A program made the translations under genes and the position numbers. DNA of 64,000 bases from Collimonas sp. PA-H2. GTDB taxonomy: Bacteria > Pseudomonadota > Gammaproteobacteria > Burkholderiales > Burkholderiaceae_D. Below, in pieces: positions 18,964 to 27,556 of this stretch (its first letter is position 1; the number at the start of each line of letters is the position of its first letter). The stretch covers positions 3,782,001 to 3,846,000 of the forward strand of contig NZ_PDBX01000001.1 of assembly GCF_002564105.1 (NCBI RefSeq). The letters run 5' to 3'. Below the pieces are notes generated by a model that was not told the DNA's origin, made no database searches, and saw nothing but the letters and a program-made list of their open reading frames with translations.

Positions 18964-19321
18964 TAGTTACGGCGACAGATTATTACATCAGCAATCGCAC
19001 GGTGAGGCCTTCCTGGCGCTGCTGCAAAACAAATTCAAAGCAGACGGCTGTTACATGCTGGATGAACCAGAGGCGGCGTTATCGCCGAACCGGCAACTGG
19101 CTGCGCTGGCCATGATTCACCGTTTGGTGCAGCGCAATTGCCAATTTGTGATCGCCACCCATTCGCCGATTTTGCTGGCATATCCGCGTGCCAGAATTTA
19201 TCTTTTGAGTAATAGCGGATTAACGGAAACCTGTTATGAAGACACCGAGCAGTACACAACAACCCGCGATTTCCTGAATAATCCTGCAGGCGGGATGGCG
19301 CGGCTCTTTGCCGAGCAATAG
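18964..19321 (+). pseudogene. 3' half of the disrupted AAA-type ATPase
   Basis: Encodes SYGDRLLHQQSHGEAFLALL, then a Walker B motif CYMLDEPEAALSP with a D-loop-like tail, and FVIATHSPILLAYP containing the switch His. The frame is in register with the 5' half once the insert and one TA are removed. It has no native start; an ATG inside the end of the repeat could open the frame but would give a protein without Walker A, so it is not expected to be an active ATPase. Confidence 0.88.
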
Positions 19322-19479
19322 CCGCCGCTCGCTGCTGGATTCGTGATGGATTCATGCATCTGACAAGTAAAGGCATGAGATTGTTGTTTTTGAAACTAGT
19401 CATAGAGCTTTAGCCGGTATCTATAGCTTTACTGCCTAATCGCTTCGGGAAGTAAGCCGGCGGCGCTTACAATGGCTGG

Positions 19480-20472
19480 ATGAATATTTCACCACCCGCA
19501 TCATTCACTACCCTTACCCCCGACACCGTGCTGGACGCGCTCGACAGCATCGGCCTGCATGGCGATGGTCGCCTGCTGGCTCTCAATAGCTATGAAAACC
19601 GCGTGTACCAGATTGGCATGGAAGAGGGGCCGCCGCTAGTGGCCAAGTTCTACCGCCCGCACCGCTGGAGCGATGCCGCCATCCTGGAAGAACATGGTTT
19701 CGTGCAGGAACTGGTAGAGCGCGAAATCCCGGTGGTTGCGGCCTGGGCCGGTGCTGACGGCAGCACCTTGCATCAATTCGACGGTTTCCGCTTCGCGGTA
19801 TTTCCGCGCCATGGCGGCCGCGCGCCGGAACTGGAGGACGACGCCACGCTGGAATGGCTGGGCCGTTTCATGGGGCGCATCCATGCCGTCGGAGGCTTAC
19901 GTAACTACCAGCATCGGCCGTCCCTGGATATCGCCAGCTTCGGCGAAGAACCGAGTGCCTTCCTGCTGGCCAACAACTTTGTTCCGGCGGATTTGCTGGA
20001 GGCCTATCGCAGCACCGTGACTCAGGCGCTGGAGGGTGTGCGGCGTTGTTTCGAGCGCGCCGGCACGGTCGGCTCGCTGCGCCTGCATGGCGATTGCCAT
20101 GGCAGCAATGTGCTGTGGACCGATGCCGGACCGCACTTCGTCGATTTTGACGACAGCCGCATGGGGCCGGCAGTACAGGACCTGTGGATGTTGCTGTCCG
20201 GCGAGCGCAGGGATATGGTGCGGCAGATGGGTTCCTTGCTGGCCGGGTATGAGGATTTTTGCGATTTCGATACTCGTGAGCTGTATCTGATCGAGGCATT
20301 GCGCACCTTGCGCCTGATCCACTACGCGGCTTGGATTGCCCGGCGCTGGGACGACCCGGCCTTCGCCGTGGCCTTCCCATGGTTCAATACCCAGCGCTAC
20401 TGGCAGGATAGGGTGCTGGAACTGCGCGAACAGATCGCGCTGATGGACGAACCACCGTTGTGGCAAAACTGA
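19480..20472 (+). CDS. srkA: Stress-response Ser/Thr protein kinase, SrkA/YihE (RdoA) family
   Basis: The 330-residue aminoglycoside-phosphotransferase-like kinase has NSYENRVYQIG and LVAKFYRPHRW at the ATP site, the catalytic loop LRLHGDCHGSNVLW, and the metal-binding HFVDFDDSRMGP. SrkA counteracts MazF-linked and Cpx-linked death pathways in E. coli. Length matches the family. It starts about 150 nt after the disrupted ATPase gene and is convergent with the SMR transporter gene. Confidence 0.93.
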   Translation: MNISPPASFTTLTPDTVLDALDSIGLHGDGRLLALNSYENRVYQIGMEEGPPLVAKFYRPHRWSDAAILEEHGFVQELVEREIPVVAAWAGADGSTLHQFDGFRFAVFPRHGGRAPELEDDATLEWLGRFMGRIHAVGGLRNYQHRPSLDIASFGEEPSAFLLANNFVPADLLEAYRSTVTQALEGVRRCFERAGTVGSLRLHGDCHGSNVLWTDAGPHFVDFDDSRMGPAVQDLWMLLSGERRDMVRQMGSLLAGYEDFCDFDTRELYLIEALRTLRLIHYAAWIARRWDDPAFAVAFPWFNTQRYWQDRVLELREQIALMDEPPLWQN

Positions 20473-20490
20473 AGCCGGCTTGGCTGGCGC

Positions 20491-20820
20491 CTAGTGCGCC
20501 ACGGTCTTGGAGAACACGTTCAGCACCAGCACGCCGGAGACGATCAGGCCGATGCCGACCAAAGCCGCGGCATCCAGGCTCTGCTTCAGGAACAGCCAGC
20601 CGACCAGCGCGATCAGCGCAATGCCGATGCCTGACCACATCGCATACACGATGGCCACCGGCAGGGTGCGCAAGGTCAGCGACAGGAAATAGAAGGCGGT
20701 CAGGTAGCCGGCCACCACCACCACCGACGGCACTAGCCTAGTGAATTCGGCGCTGGCCTTGAGGGCGCTGGTGGCAATCACTTCGGCGACGATGGCGATC
20801 AATAGATAGACCCAATGCAT
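20491..20820 (-). CDS. Small multidrug resistance (SMR) efflux protein, EmrE/QacE-like
   Basis: 109 residues, four membrane helices. HWVYLLIAIVAEVIATSALKAS contains the conserved Glu14-type carboxylate in helix 1, and MWSGIGIALIALVGW the helix 3 signature seen in EmrE-type rather than SugE-type members. It would work as an antiparallel dimer exchanging protons for cationic compounds. AGGAGA precedes the start. The long open frame running upstream is not part of the gene. Confidence 0.9.
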   Translation of the reverse strand: MHWVYLLIAIVAEVIATSALKASAEFTRLVPSVVVVAGYLTAFYFLSLTLRTLPVAIVYAMWSGIGIALIALVGWLFLKQSLDAAALVGIGLIVSGVLVLNVFSKTVAH

Positions 20821-20885
20821 GACTTCTCCTGGCTGATAGAACGTAGATAAAAACGCGTAGATAAAAACGTGGAAAGAACGAAACT

Positions 20886-21782
20886 CTAATCGATAGCGGC
20901 AAACAGCTCTGTAACGAAATCGACAAATACGCGTACCTTGGCCGACAACTGGTGGCTCTGGTGATACACCACCGACACCGGCGGCCCCGGCGTGGCCCAG
21001 TCCGCCAGCACCGGCGCCAGCAGGCCTGCGCGGATCTGCGGGTTGAGGGAGAGCGTCAGCAGCTGGACGATGCCGGCGCCGCTGGCGGCTGCATGTATCA
21101 GGGTTTCTGCGTGATTGATGGCGATATTGCCGGGCGGCGCCCAGCTGAACTCTTGCTTGCCCTTGCTGAAGATCCATGGCACGTTCTGACCGCTGTTGGG
21201 ATGGATGAAAGCCAGGCAACGGAAGTTGCTTAGTTCCTGCGGCGTGCGCGGAGTTCCGTGCTGCGCCAGAAATTCGGGCGCGGCGCAGCAAAGGTTGCGG
21301 GTCTGGTAGATGCGGCGCGCCACCATGCTCGAATCCTTCAGCTCGCCGATGCGGATCCAGACATCGCCGCGGCCCTCCACCATGTCGACCATGCGGTCGC
21401 CGACATTCAGGCGGATCGACAAGTCGGGATACAGCGCGCTGAAGCGCGTCAGCGCCGGCGCCAGGTAGATGCGGGCGATCACGGTCGGCACGTCGACCCG
21501 CAATATTCCCTGCGGCGTCACACGCCGCCCCTGCAGCCCGTCTTCCAGTTCGCTCATGTCGCCGAGCAGGCGCTGGGCCCGCTGGTAACAGCTGTGGCCA
21601 TCGTCGGTCAGGGAAATTTTGCGAGTGGTGCGGTTCAGCAGGCGCACGCCGAAATGCCGCTCCAGGGCGGCGATATGGTTGGTGATGGTGGCGTTCGACA
21701 TCTCCAGCTGCTCAGCCGCGCGGCTGAAGCTGTTCAGTTCCACCACCTGGCAAAATACCCGTAACGATTCCAGCCTGTCCAT
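20886..21782 (-). CDS. LysR-type transcriptional regulator
   Basis: The 298-residue protein has the N-terminal winged helix (MDRLESLRVFCQVVELNSFSRAAEQLEMSNATITNHIAALERHFGVRLLNRTTRK) and a periplasmic-binding-like effector domain. It is divergent from the MFS-hmgA-fahA operon with 145 bp between the starts, the classic arrangement for a LysR regulator of the neighbouring operon. It resembles the single-domain-regulator CrgA group. Effector unknown; an aromatic compound is plausible by context. Confidence 0.9.
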   Translation of the reverse strand: MDRLESLRVFCQVVELNSFSRAAEQLEMSNATITNHIAALERHFGVRLLNRTTRKISLTDDGHSCYQRAQRLLGDMSELEDGLQGRRVTPQGILRVDVPTVIARIYLAPALTRFSALYPDLSIRLNVGDRMVDMVEGRGDVWIRIGELKDSSMVARRIYQTRNLCCAAPEFLAQHGTPRTPQELSNFRCLAFIHPNSGQNVPWIFSKGKQEFSWAPPGNIAINHAETLIHAAASGAGIVQLLTLSLNPQIRAGLLAPVLADWATPGPPVSVVYHQSHQLSAKVRVFVDFVTELFAAID

Positions 21783-21816
21783 GATGGCGATTTTATATTA
21801 TTTAAGTTATTTAAAA

Positions 21817-21832
21817 AATGATTTTAATCATT
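21817..21832. promoter_or_regulatory. Candidate LysR operator
   Basis: AATGATT-TT-AATCATT is a 7-2-7 inverted repeat lying between the divergent LysR and MFS genes, close to the LysR start. Its size and AT-rich character suit a LysR binding site; binding is inferred. Confidence 0.45.
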
Positions 21833-21927
21833 GCCTATTTTTCTGATTATTAAAAAGAATGATAATGGCAAAAAACAGATCGTATGGTAGGTATTGATAC
21901 GGCGCCAACCTCTTCCCGGAGACACGC

Positions 21928-23292
21928 ATGGCCATTGCGACGCATAGCTCTAATAGCAGCCCGATCGACATTCCCGCCCTGATCGACCGTAGCCGCATCG
22001 GCCGCTTCCAGATCGTCATGCTGACCCTGTGCGCCATCTGCCTGATTATCGACGGTTTCGACGTCCAGGCCATGGGCTATGTGGCGCCCGCCATCATCCA
22101 GCAATGGGGCATAGACAAGGCCAACCTCGGTCCGGTGTTCGGCGCCGGCCTGTTCGGCATGTTGCTCGGCTCGCTCATTTTCAGCATCCTGGCCGACCGC
22201 ATCGGCCGCCGTCCGGTGCTGATCGCTGCCACTCTGTTCTTTGCCGCCTGCATGCTGCTGACGCCGCTGGCCGCTACGGTCGAACAACTGATTATGTTGC
22301 GTTTCATCACCGGCCTAGGACTGGGCGCCATCATGCCCAACGCCATGGCGCTGGCCGGCGAATACAGCCCGCTGCGCAAGCGCGTGACCCTGATGATGCT
22401 GGTGTCCTGCGGTTTTACGCTGGGGGCGGTGTTGGGCGGTCTGCTGTCGGCGGCGTTGATTCCGCGCTTCGGCTGGCAGTCGGTATTCCATGTCGGCGGT
22501 GTGGTGCCGCTAGTGATCGGCGTGCTGATGATCTTCTTGCTGCCGGAGTCGATGCAGTTCCTGGTATTGCGCGACAAGCGTCTGGATCAGGTCGGCAAGT
22601 GGTTGCGCCGCATCGATCCTGCTGTCGCGGTTGACCGGGACACGCGTTACGTGGTCAACGAAAAAGCGGGCAAGGGCGCGCCGGTGATGCAGCTGTTCCA
22701 GCAGGGCAGGGCCAAGGTTACGATCCTGCTGTGGATCATCAATTTCATGAATCTGGTGAACCTGTATTTCCTTTCCAACTGGTTGCCGACCATTGCCAAG
22801 GATGCCGGCCTGTCGACCGCCACCGCGGTCATGGCCGGCACCACCTTGCAGATCGGCGGCACGCTGGGAACCTTGATCATGGGCCAGCTGATCGACCGCT
22901 CCAGCTTCCGCCGCGTGCTGATTCCGGTATTCCTGATCGCCGGCATGGCGGTGGCCCTGATCGGCCGGCCGGAAGTATCGCTGCTGTTCCTGTTTGCCAG
23001 CATCTTCGTCGCCGGCTTCTGCATCGTCGGCGGCCAGCCGGCGGTGAATGCGCTGGCGGGAACTTACTACCCGACCACCTTGCGTTCCACCGGCATTGGC
23101 TGGAGCCTGGGCGTCGGCCGCATCGGTTCTATCGTCGGGCCGGTGCTGGGCGGCGAGCTGATCCGCCTGAACTGGCCGAACAGCAGCATCTTCCTGCTGC
23201 TGGCCGTACCGGCGCTGGTATCGGCGGTGATGCTGATGTTGATGCAGGAAACCTCGAATCGTAACAAGGCGCAGGCTGTGATTGCGCATTAA
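21928..23292 (+). CDS. MFS transporter, aromatic acid:H+ symporter (AAHS) type
   Basis: 454 residues and twelve membrane segments. The signature [23 protein letters not shown], with the acidic residue of helix 1, is that of PcaK/BenK/MhpT-type importers, and [13 protein letters not shown] is the loop 2-3 motif. It should import an aromatic acid, possibly homogentisate, 4-hydroxyphenylacetate or a related compound, given that hmgA and fahA follow. It is divergent from a LysR regulator and is probably the first gene of the operon. Confidence 0.88.
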   Translation: MAIATHSSNSSPIDIPALIDRSRIGRFQIVMLTLCAICLIIDGFDVQAMGYVAPAIIQQWGIDKANLGPVFGAGLFGMLLGSLIFSILADRIGRRPVLIAATLFFAACMLLTPLAATVEQLIMLRFITGLGLGAIMPNAMALAGEYSPLRKRVTLMMLVSCGFTLGAVLGGLLSAALIPRFGWQSVFHVGGVVPLVIGVLMIFLLPESMQFLVLRDKRLDQVGKWLRRIDPAVAVDRDTRYVVNEKAGKGAPVMQLFQQGRAKVTILLWIINFMNLVNLYFLSNWLPTIAKDAGLSTATAVMAGTTLQIGGTLGTLIMGQLIDRSSFRRVLIPVFLIAGMAVALIGRPEVSLLFLFASIFVAGFCIVGGQPAVNALAGTYYPTTLRSTGIGWSLGVGRIGSIVGPVLGGELIRLNWPNSSIFLLLAVPALVSAVMLMLMQETSNRNKAQAVIAH

Positions 23293-23317
23293 GATCAGAC
23301 CATCAAGGATAAAATCC

Positions 23318-24628
23318 ATGGAAAACACAAACGCACTTCGTTATCAGTCGGGATTTTGCAATGACTTCACCAGCGAAGCCTTGCCCGGCGCTTTGCCGGT
23401 AGGGCAAAACTCGCCGCAGAAAGCGCCTTACGGTCTGTATGCGGAGCAGTTGTCCGGCACTGCATTCACCGCGCCGCGCGCGCACAACCGGCGCTCGTGG
23501 CTGTACCGTATCCGGCCGGGCGCGATGCATCACGCCTTTGAAAAGCTGCAGCAATCGCTGCTGGCCAGCGGTCCCTTTACTCAGGTCGACACGCCGCCCA
23601 ATCAGCTGCGCTGGAATCCGCTGCCGCCGCCTGCCGCCGATCAGCCCACCGATTTTATCGATGGCATGATCACCTTTGCCGGCAATGGCGACGCTGCAGC
23701 ACAGGCCGGGATCGCCATCCATCTGTACGTGGCGAACCGCTCCATGCACGAGCGCTTTTTCTATAATGCCGACGGCGAATTGCTGATCGTACCGCAGCAG
23801 GGACGTTTGCTGGCCAGGACGGAAATGGGTGTGCTGGAAGTCAAGCCCGGTGAAATCGTCGTCATCCCGCGCGGCGTGCGTTTCCGCATCGAGCTGCCGG
23901 ACGGCGCGGCGTGCGGCTATGTCTGCGAAAACTATGGCGCTGCCTTCCAGCTGCCGGAACTGGGACCGATCGGCTCCAACGGCCTGGCCAATGCGCGCGA
24001 CTTCCAGGCGCCGGTGGCGGCCTATGAAGAACGCGAGGGCGAGTTCCAGCTGCTGGCCAAATTTGGCGGCAAGCTGTGGGCGGCACGCATCGATCATTCG
24101 CCGCTGGATGTGGTGGCATGGCACGGCAACTACACACCGTACAAATACGACCTGAGCTTGTTCAACACTATCAATACGGTCAGCTACGATCATCCCGATC
24201 CATCGATCTTCACCGTGCTGACCTCGCCTTCGGATACGCATGGCACCGCGAACGTCGATTTCGTGATTTTCCCGCCGCGCTGGATGGTAGCCGAACATAC
24301 CTTCCGGCCGCCATGGTTCCACCGCAACGTCATGAGCGAATACATGGGCCTGATCCATGGCGCCTACGACGCCAAGGCCGACGGCTTTACACCGGGCGGC
24401 GGCAGCCTGCACAATTGCATGAGCGGCCACGGTCCGGACGCCGCCACTTTCGAGAAGGCGTCTAGCGCCGAATTGGCGCCGCACCGTATCGACAATACAA
24501 TGGCCTTCATGTTTGAAAGCCGCTACCTGATTCATCCGACGCCCTATGCGCTGGCGACGCCGCTGCTGCAGAAAGACTACCTGCAATGCTGGCACGGTCT
24601 GAAAAAGAACTTCAACGGTCAACCCTAA
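23318..24628 (+). CDS. hmgA: Homogentisate 1,2-dioxygenase
   Basis: Non-heme iron enzyme that opens the ring of homogentisate to maleylacetoacetate in tyrosine and phenylalanine breakdown. 436 residues. The N-terminal [19 protein letters not shown] is diagnostic; iron ligands lie in [15 protein letters not shown] (His, Glu) with a further His in the following [15 protein letters not shown] region. AAGGA precedes the chosen ATG. It lies 25 nt after the transporter and 13 nt before fahA, so the three form an operon. Confidence 0.97.
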   Translation: MENTNALRYQSGFCNDFTSEALPGALPVGQNSPQKAPYGLYAEQLSGTAFTAPRAHNRRSWLYRIRPGAMHHAFEKLQQSLLASGPFTQVDTPPNQLRWNPLPPPAADQPTDFIDGMITFAGNGDAAAQAGIAIHLYVANRSMHERFFYNADGELLIVPQQGRLLARTEMGVLEVKPGEIVVIPRGVRFRIELPDGAACGYVCENYGAAFQLPELGPIGSNGLANARDFQAPVAAYEEREGEFQLLAKFGGKLWAARIDHSPLDVVAWHGNYTPYKYDLSLFNTINTVSYDHPDPSIFTVLTSPSDTHGTANVDFVIFPPRWMVAEHTFRPPWFHRNVMSEYMGLIHGAYDAKADGFTPGGGSLHNCMSGHGPDAATFEKASSAELAPHRIDNTMAFMFESRYLIHPTPYALATPLLQKDYLQCWHGLKKNFNGQP

Positions 24629-24641
24629 GAGAAAAGACATC

Positions 24642-25910
24642 ATGCAAGCCAACGATCCGACACTGAAATCCTTCATCCCGACTCCGCCGGAGTCGCATTT
24701 TCCCATCCAGAATCTGCCTTTCGGCGTGTTCAGCAATGCCGCCGATCCGGCGCCGCGCGTCGGCGTCGCCATCGGCGATCAGGTGCTGGACCTAGCTGCT
24801 TTGGCTGACTCCGGCCTGCTGACGCTGAGCCCTGCAGTGTTCCGTCAGCCGACCCTGAATGCTTTCATCGCGCTGGGCCGCCAGACCTGGCGTAGCACCC
24901 GCGCCAGCGTCAGCGAGCTGCTGCGTCATGACAACCTCCAGCTGCGCGATAACCAGGCCTTGCGCGACAAGGTGTTCGTCTCGCAGGATCAGGCAACGAT
25001 GCATCTGCCGCTGGAGATCCCGGGCTATACCGATTTCTATTCATCGAAAGAACATGCGACCAATGTCGGCTCGATGTTCCGCGACCCGGCCAACGCGCTG
25101 CTGCCGAACTGGCTGCATATCCCGATCGGCTACAACGGCCGCGCCAGCTCGGTGGTGGTCAGCGGCACCCCGCTGCAGCGCCCGATGGGTCAGCTGAAAC
25201 TGCCGGACGCCGACGCGCCGGTATTTGGGGCCTGCCGCAAACTGGATTTCGAACTGGAGACCGGCTTCATCATCGGCCAGCCGAATGCCCTGGGCGAGCC
25301 GATCGATATCGCCAATGCCGAGCAGCATATCTTCGGCATGGTGCTGCTGAACGACTGGAGCGCGCGCGATCTGCAACAATGGGAATACGTGCCGCTGGGC
25401 CCGTTCAACAGCAAGTCCTTCGCCACCTCGATCTCGCCGTGGGTGGTCACGATGGAAGCGCTGGAACCGTTCCGCGTCGACAGTCCGGCGCAGCAGCCGC
25501 AACCGCTGCCCTACCTGCGGCAAAACGGCAAGAACGGCTATGACATCACGCTGGAAGTAGCGCTGCAGCCGGGCGCAGCCGCCCAGCCGCAGACCATCTG
25601 CCGCACCAATTTCAAGGCCATGTACTGGACCATGGTGCAGCAGCTGGCGCATCACACTGTCTCCGGCTGCAACACCCGCATCGGCGATCTGATGGGCTCA
25701 GGCACCATCAGCGGCAGCACGCCGGAAGCCTACGGCAGCTTGCTCGAGCTGACCTGGAACGGCAAGAATCCGCTCAGCCTGGCGGACGGCAGCCAGCGCA
25801 GCTTTATCCAGGATGGCGACGAAGTGGCGATGACCGGCTGGTGCCAGGGCGACGGCTATCGCGTCGGGTTTGGCGTGGTCAGCGGCAAGATATTGGCGGC
25901 GCGTGGTTGA
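24642..25910 (+). CDS. fahA: Fumarylacetoacetase
   Basis: Hydrolyses fumarylacetoacetate to fumarate and acetoacetate, the last step of homogentisate degradation. The 422-residue sequence has LPFGVFSNAADPAPRVGVAIGDQVLDL at the N-terminus, YTDFYSSKEHATNVG with the catalytic Asp and His, and a metal site including ELETGFIIG and LNDWSARDLQQWEYVPLGPFNSKSF. No maleylacetoacetate isomerase lies in the window, so the isomerisation enzyme must be elsewhere or be bypassed. Confidence 0.97.
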   Translation: MQANDPTLKSFIPTPPESHFPIQNLPFGVFSNAADPAPRVGVAIGDQVLDLAALADSGLLTLSPAVFRQPTLNAFIALGRQTWRSTRASVSELLRHDNLQLRDNQALRDKVFVSQDQATMHLPLEIPGYTDFYSSKEHATNVGSMFRDPANALLPNWLHIPIGYNGRASSVVVSGTPLQRPMGQLKLPDADAPVFGACRKLDFELETGFIIGQPNALGEPIDIANAEQHIFGMVLLNDWSARDLQQWEYVPLGPFNSKSFATSISPWVVTMEALEPFRVDSPAQQPQPLPYLRQNGKNGYDITLEVALQPGAAAQPQTICRTNFKAMYWTMVQQLAHHTVSGCNTRIGDLMGSGTISGSTPEAYGSLLELTWNGKNPLSLADGSQRSFIQDGDEVAMTGWCQGDGYRVGFGVVSGKILAARG

Positions 25911-25926
25911 TATAATTAAAATGGTA

Positions 25927-25959
25927 GGCAATGACTAATTCGCAAGATTGCTCATTGCC
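25927..25959 (+). terminator. Hairpin after fahA
   Basis: GGCAATGA and TCATTGCC form an 8-bp stem with a 17-nt loop, 16 nt after the fahA stop. No strong T-run follows, so it may be a processing or weak terminator structure. Confidence 0.4.
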
Positions 25960-26006
25960 ATCAATTAAAGCGAGCCAGGGGCAGGTTTGAATTTTTTTTG
26001 TCAGGC

Positions 26007-26465
26007 TCATTTTTCCTTGAAATACATTAAAGCATCGACGAATTTTTCAGCTTTATTTTGTGTGTCGACGAGGGATTTGTTTAGGATGCTACCGGCCTGA
26101 TTCCGAGTCAGCACTACCCAGCGATTACGTTGTGAGTACAGCGTTACACTCTCGATTGAATTGAAATAGATGCGCGTTTGCTGAGCTTTCGATGAAGTCA
26201 CTGAGCTTCCCACAGAGATTGCGCCATTTCCCAGAGAAGTAGCACTGGCGAAGCCTTTACTTGTTGAAATGACCCCGTTGCCATATCCAACGTATTCCTC
26301 GGTAAAGAAAACTTGCTCAGGTCTATTTTTTGACGGTTGCTCCATGAGGACTTGCTCGATCACAGATCGTGCTTGCTCCGGATTGATTGCTGTTGGTCGA
26401 TACCCAACGATATTTGATGCGCATCCGGTGAGCAGCAGGAACACAGCGACAACGACGATTTTCAT
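26007..26465 (-). CDS. Small lipoprotein of unknown function
   Basis: The 152-residue protein begins MKIVVVAVFLLLTGCASN, a lipoprotein signal with LTGC as lipobox. The mature part has a Gly/Ser-rich middle (GFASATSLGNGAISVGSSV) and an IESVTLYSQRNRWVVLTRN segment that looks like a small beta-rich domain. Base composition is lower in GC than most neighbours. I do not recognise the family. Confidence 0.75.
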   Translation of the reverse strand: MKIVVVAVFLLLTGCASNIVGYRPTAINPEQARSVIEQVLMEQPSKNRPEQVFFTEEYVGYGNGVISTSKGFASATSLGNGAISVGSSVTSSKAQQTRIYFNSIESVTLYSQRNRWVVLTRNQAGSILNKSLVDTQNKAEKFVDALMYFKEK

Positions 26466-26652
26466 TTTTTATCCCATAAATAGTGAGCTGCTAATTTTGC
26501 CATGGGCGGATAAATTCACCATTATTAAACTGTTTGTAGTTAGCTATTTTTTAGTCATAGTAAGGTGTCCCACTCTGGCGGCCCCAAGGGAATATTTTCA
26601 ACGCGTTTGCGGATTCTGCTTGGCGAATATTATCGTTTCATCGATTCTTACT

Positions 26653-27036
26653 TTACCTAGCCATCGCTTTCAGCGCAGCCTGAGCCAGGAAGCCGGAGCG
26701 CGTCAATTGATGCGCTTTGGCGAAGGCATCAATCTCGCGCAGCAAATTTTCCGGTAACGAAATGTTGAGCCGCACAGGCTTGGTGTTGATTTTGGAACGG
26801 TCAATATTGACCAGCATCCAGTAGCCATCGGCATAGCCTGCCGCGTCTTTCCATTGCTCGATGGAGGTCGCTTCAGGAATATGCGCTTCGCCTTCGTACA
26901 TGGTCTCTGCTGCTTCCTGGGCTTTTGCCGGCAGGTCGTTCAAATCGTCCGCAGCAGTAAACACGCCGGGAAGATCCGGAAAGCTGGCGCCGTAAGCGCT
27001 ATTTTTATCCTTCCATACATACAGCGGATATAACAT
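26653..27036 (-). CDS. hicB: HicB family antitoxin
   Basis: The protein of about 127 residues has an N-terminal partial RNase H-like fold (MLYPLYVWKDKNSAYGASFPDLPGVFTAADDL) and a C-terminal ribbon-helix-helix or HicB-type DNA-binding segment (VRLNISLPENLLREIDAFAKAHQLTRSGFL). It neutralises HicA. AGGAGG lies four nt before the chosen ATG; an earlier ATG overlaps the hicA stop by 4 nt and is also possible. It forms a toxin-antitoxin operon with hicA. Confidence 0.92.
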   Translation of the reverse strand: MLYPLYVWKDKNSAYGASFPDLPGVFTAADDLNDLPAKAQEAAETMYEGEAHIPEATSIEQWKDAAGYADGYWMLVNIDRSKINTKPVRLNISLPENLLREIDAFAKAHQLTRSGFLAQAALKAMAR

Positions 27037-27044
27037 TTTCCTCC

Positions 27045-27230
27045 TCATTTCAATCCGGCCTGTTTCAAGACGCTCTCGGCCGTGCCAAACGGCAGATCCT
27101 TCTTCTTCGGATGTGGAACAACCACAGATTTTCCGCTGACGGGGTGGCGGTATTTATGATGGCTGCCGCGAGTCGAGACGTGCCGCCATCCGGTTGCCTT
27201 CAGTTGCTTGATAAGGTCTGAGCTGTTCAT
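27045..27230 (-). CDS. hicA: HicA family mRNA interferase toxin
   Basis: A 61-residue double-stranded RNA-binding-like domain: MNSSDLIKQLKATGWRHVSTRGSHHKYRHP...VVVPHPKKKDLPFGTAESVLKQAGLK. The catalytic His is within GSHHKYRHP. HicA cleaves mRNA when the antitoxin is lost. It is upstream of hicB, the usual order. An inverted repeat upstream is a likely autoregulatory operator. Confidence 0.93.
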   Translation of the reverse strand: MNSSDLIKQLKATGWRHVSTRGSHHKYRHPVSGKSVVVPHPKKKDLPFGTAESVLKQAGLK

Positions 27231-27246
27231 CTTTATTCTACACAAG

Positions 27247-27277
27247 AATACACAAAAATAAACATTGATTGTGTATT
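27247..27277 (-). promoter_or_regulatory. Candidate HicAB operator
   Basis: AATACACAA and TTGTGTATT are exact 9-bp inverted repeats separated by 13 nt, ending 17 nt before the hicA start. HicB antitoxins repress their own operon through such palindromes. Confidence 0.55.
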
Positions 27278-27281
27278 TTTG

Positions 27282-27309
27282 CTTGTCGCTTGTCGCTTGT
27301 CGCTTGTTG
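27282..27309. repeat. Tandem heptamer repeat upstream of hicA
   Basis: Three exact copies of CTTGTCG followed by CTTGTTG. It lies directly upstream of the proposed hicAB operator. Too short and regular to be a CRISPR; a slippage-prone promoter element is possible. Confidence 0.7.
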
Positions 27310-27463
27310 TTTGGAGATTGGTAATGAGACGCGTCCGGAGGTCTTCGGCGATCAATTGTGAAGAAGAGCAAGTCGCTGCAGTAGTGGCAAAAATCTCAAA
27401 AAATGCGTGGGTTACAGGTCGTGCCATCTATTCACGATGACTTGGGCCGCAAATAACGGGCGC

Positions 27464-27486
27464 AAAAAAAGCCGCGAATGCGGCTT
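27464..27486 (-). terminator. Intrinsic terminator of the NUP gene
   Basis: AAGCCGC-GAAT-GCGGCTT with a run of T on the minus strand. A second hairpin (GGTCACG/CGTGACC, 27516-27537) lies between it and the gene. The remaining bases from 27310 to 27463 hold nothing I can identify. Confidence 0.8.
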
Positions 27487-27556
27487 AGAGCGAAGCAAGC
27501 GCTGCTTCACAAACAGGTCACGCAGTCAAACGTGACCTTATCCTTGTGTCAACGAA

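Noticed and set aside
20821..21291. Extension of the SMR gene upstream through 21291
   Set aside because: The extra frame overlaps the LysR gene in antisense and lacks a start; AGGAGA marks the real start at 20820.
21928..25910. A complete tyrosine catabolic operon
   Set aside because: No 4-hydroxyphenylpyruvate dioxygenase or maleylacetoacetate isomerase gene is present; only transport, hmgA and fahA are.
26466..26652. A further small gene between the lipoprotein and hicB
   Set aside because: The only open frames are short or antisense, with no Shine-Dalgarno and no similarity that I can see.
27282..27309. CRISPR-like repeats
   Set aside because: The units are seven bases and tandem, with no spacers and no cas genes.
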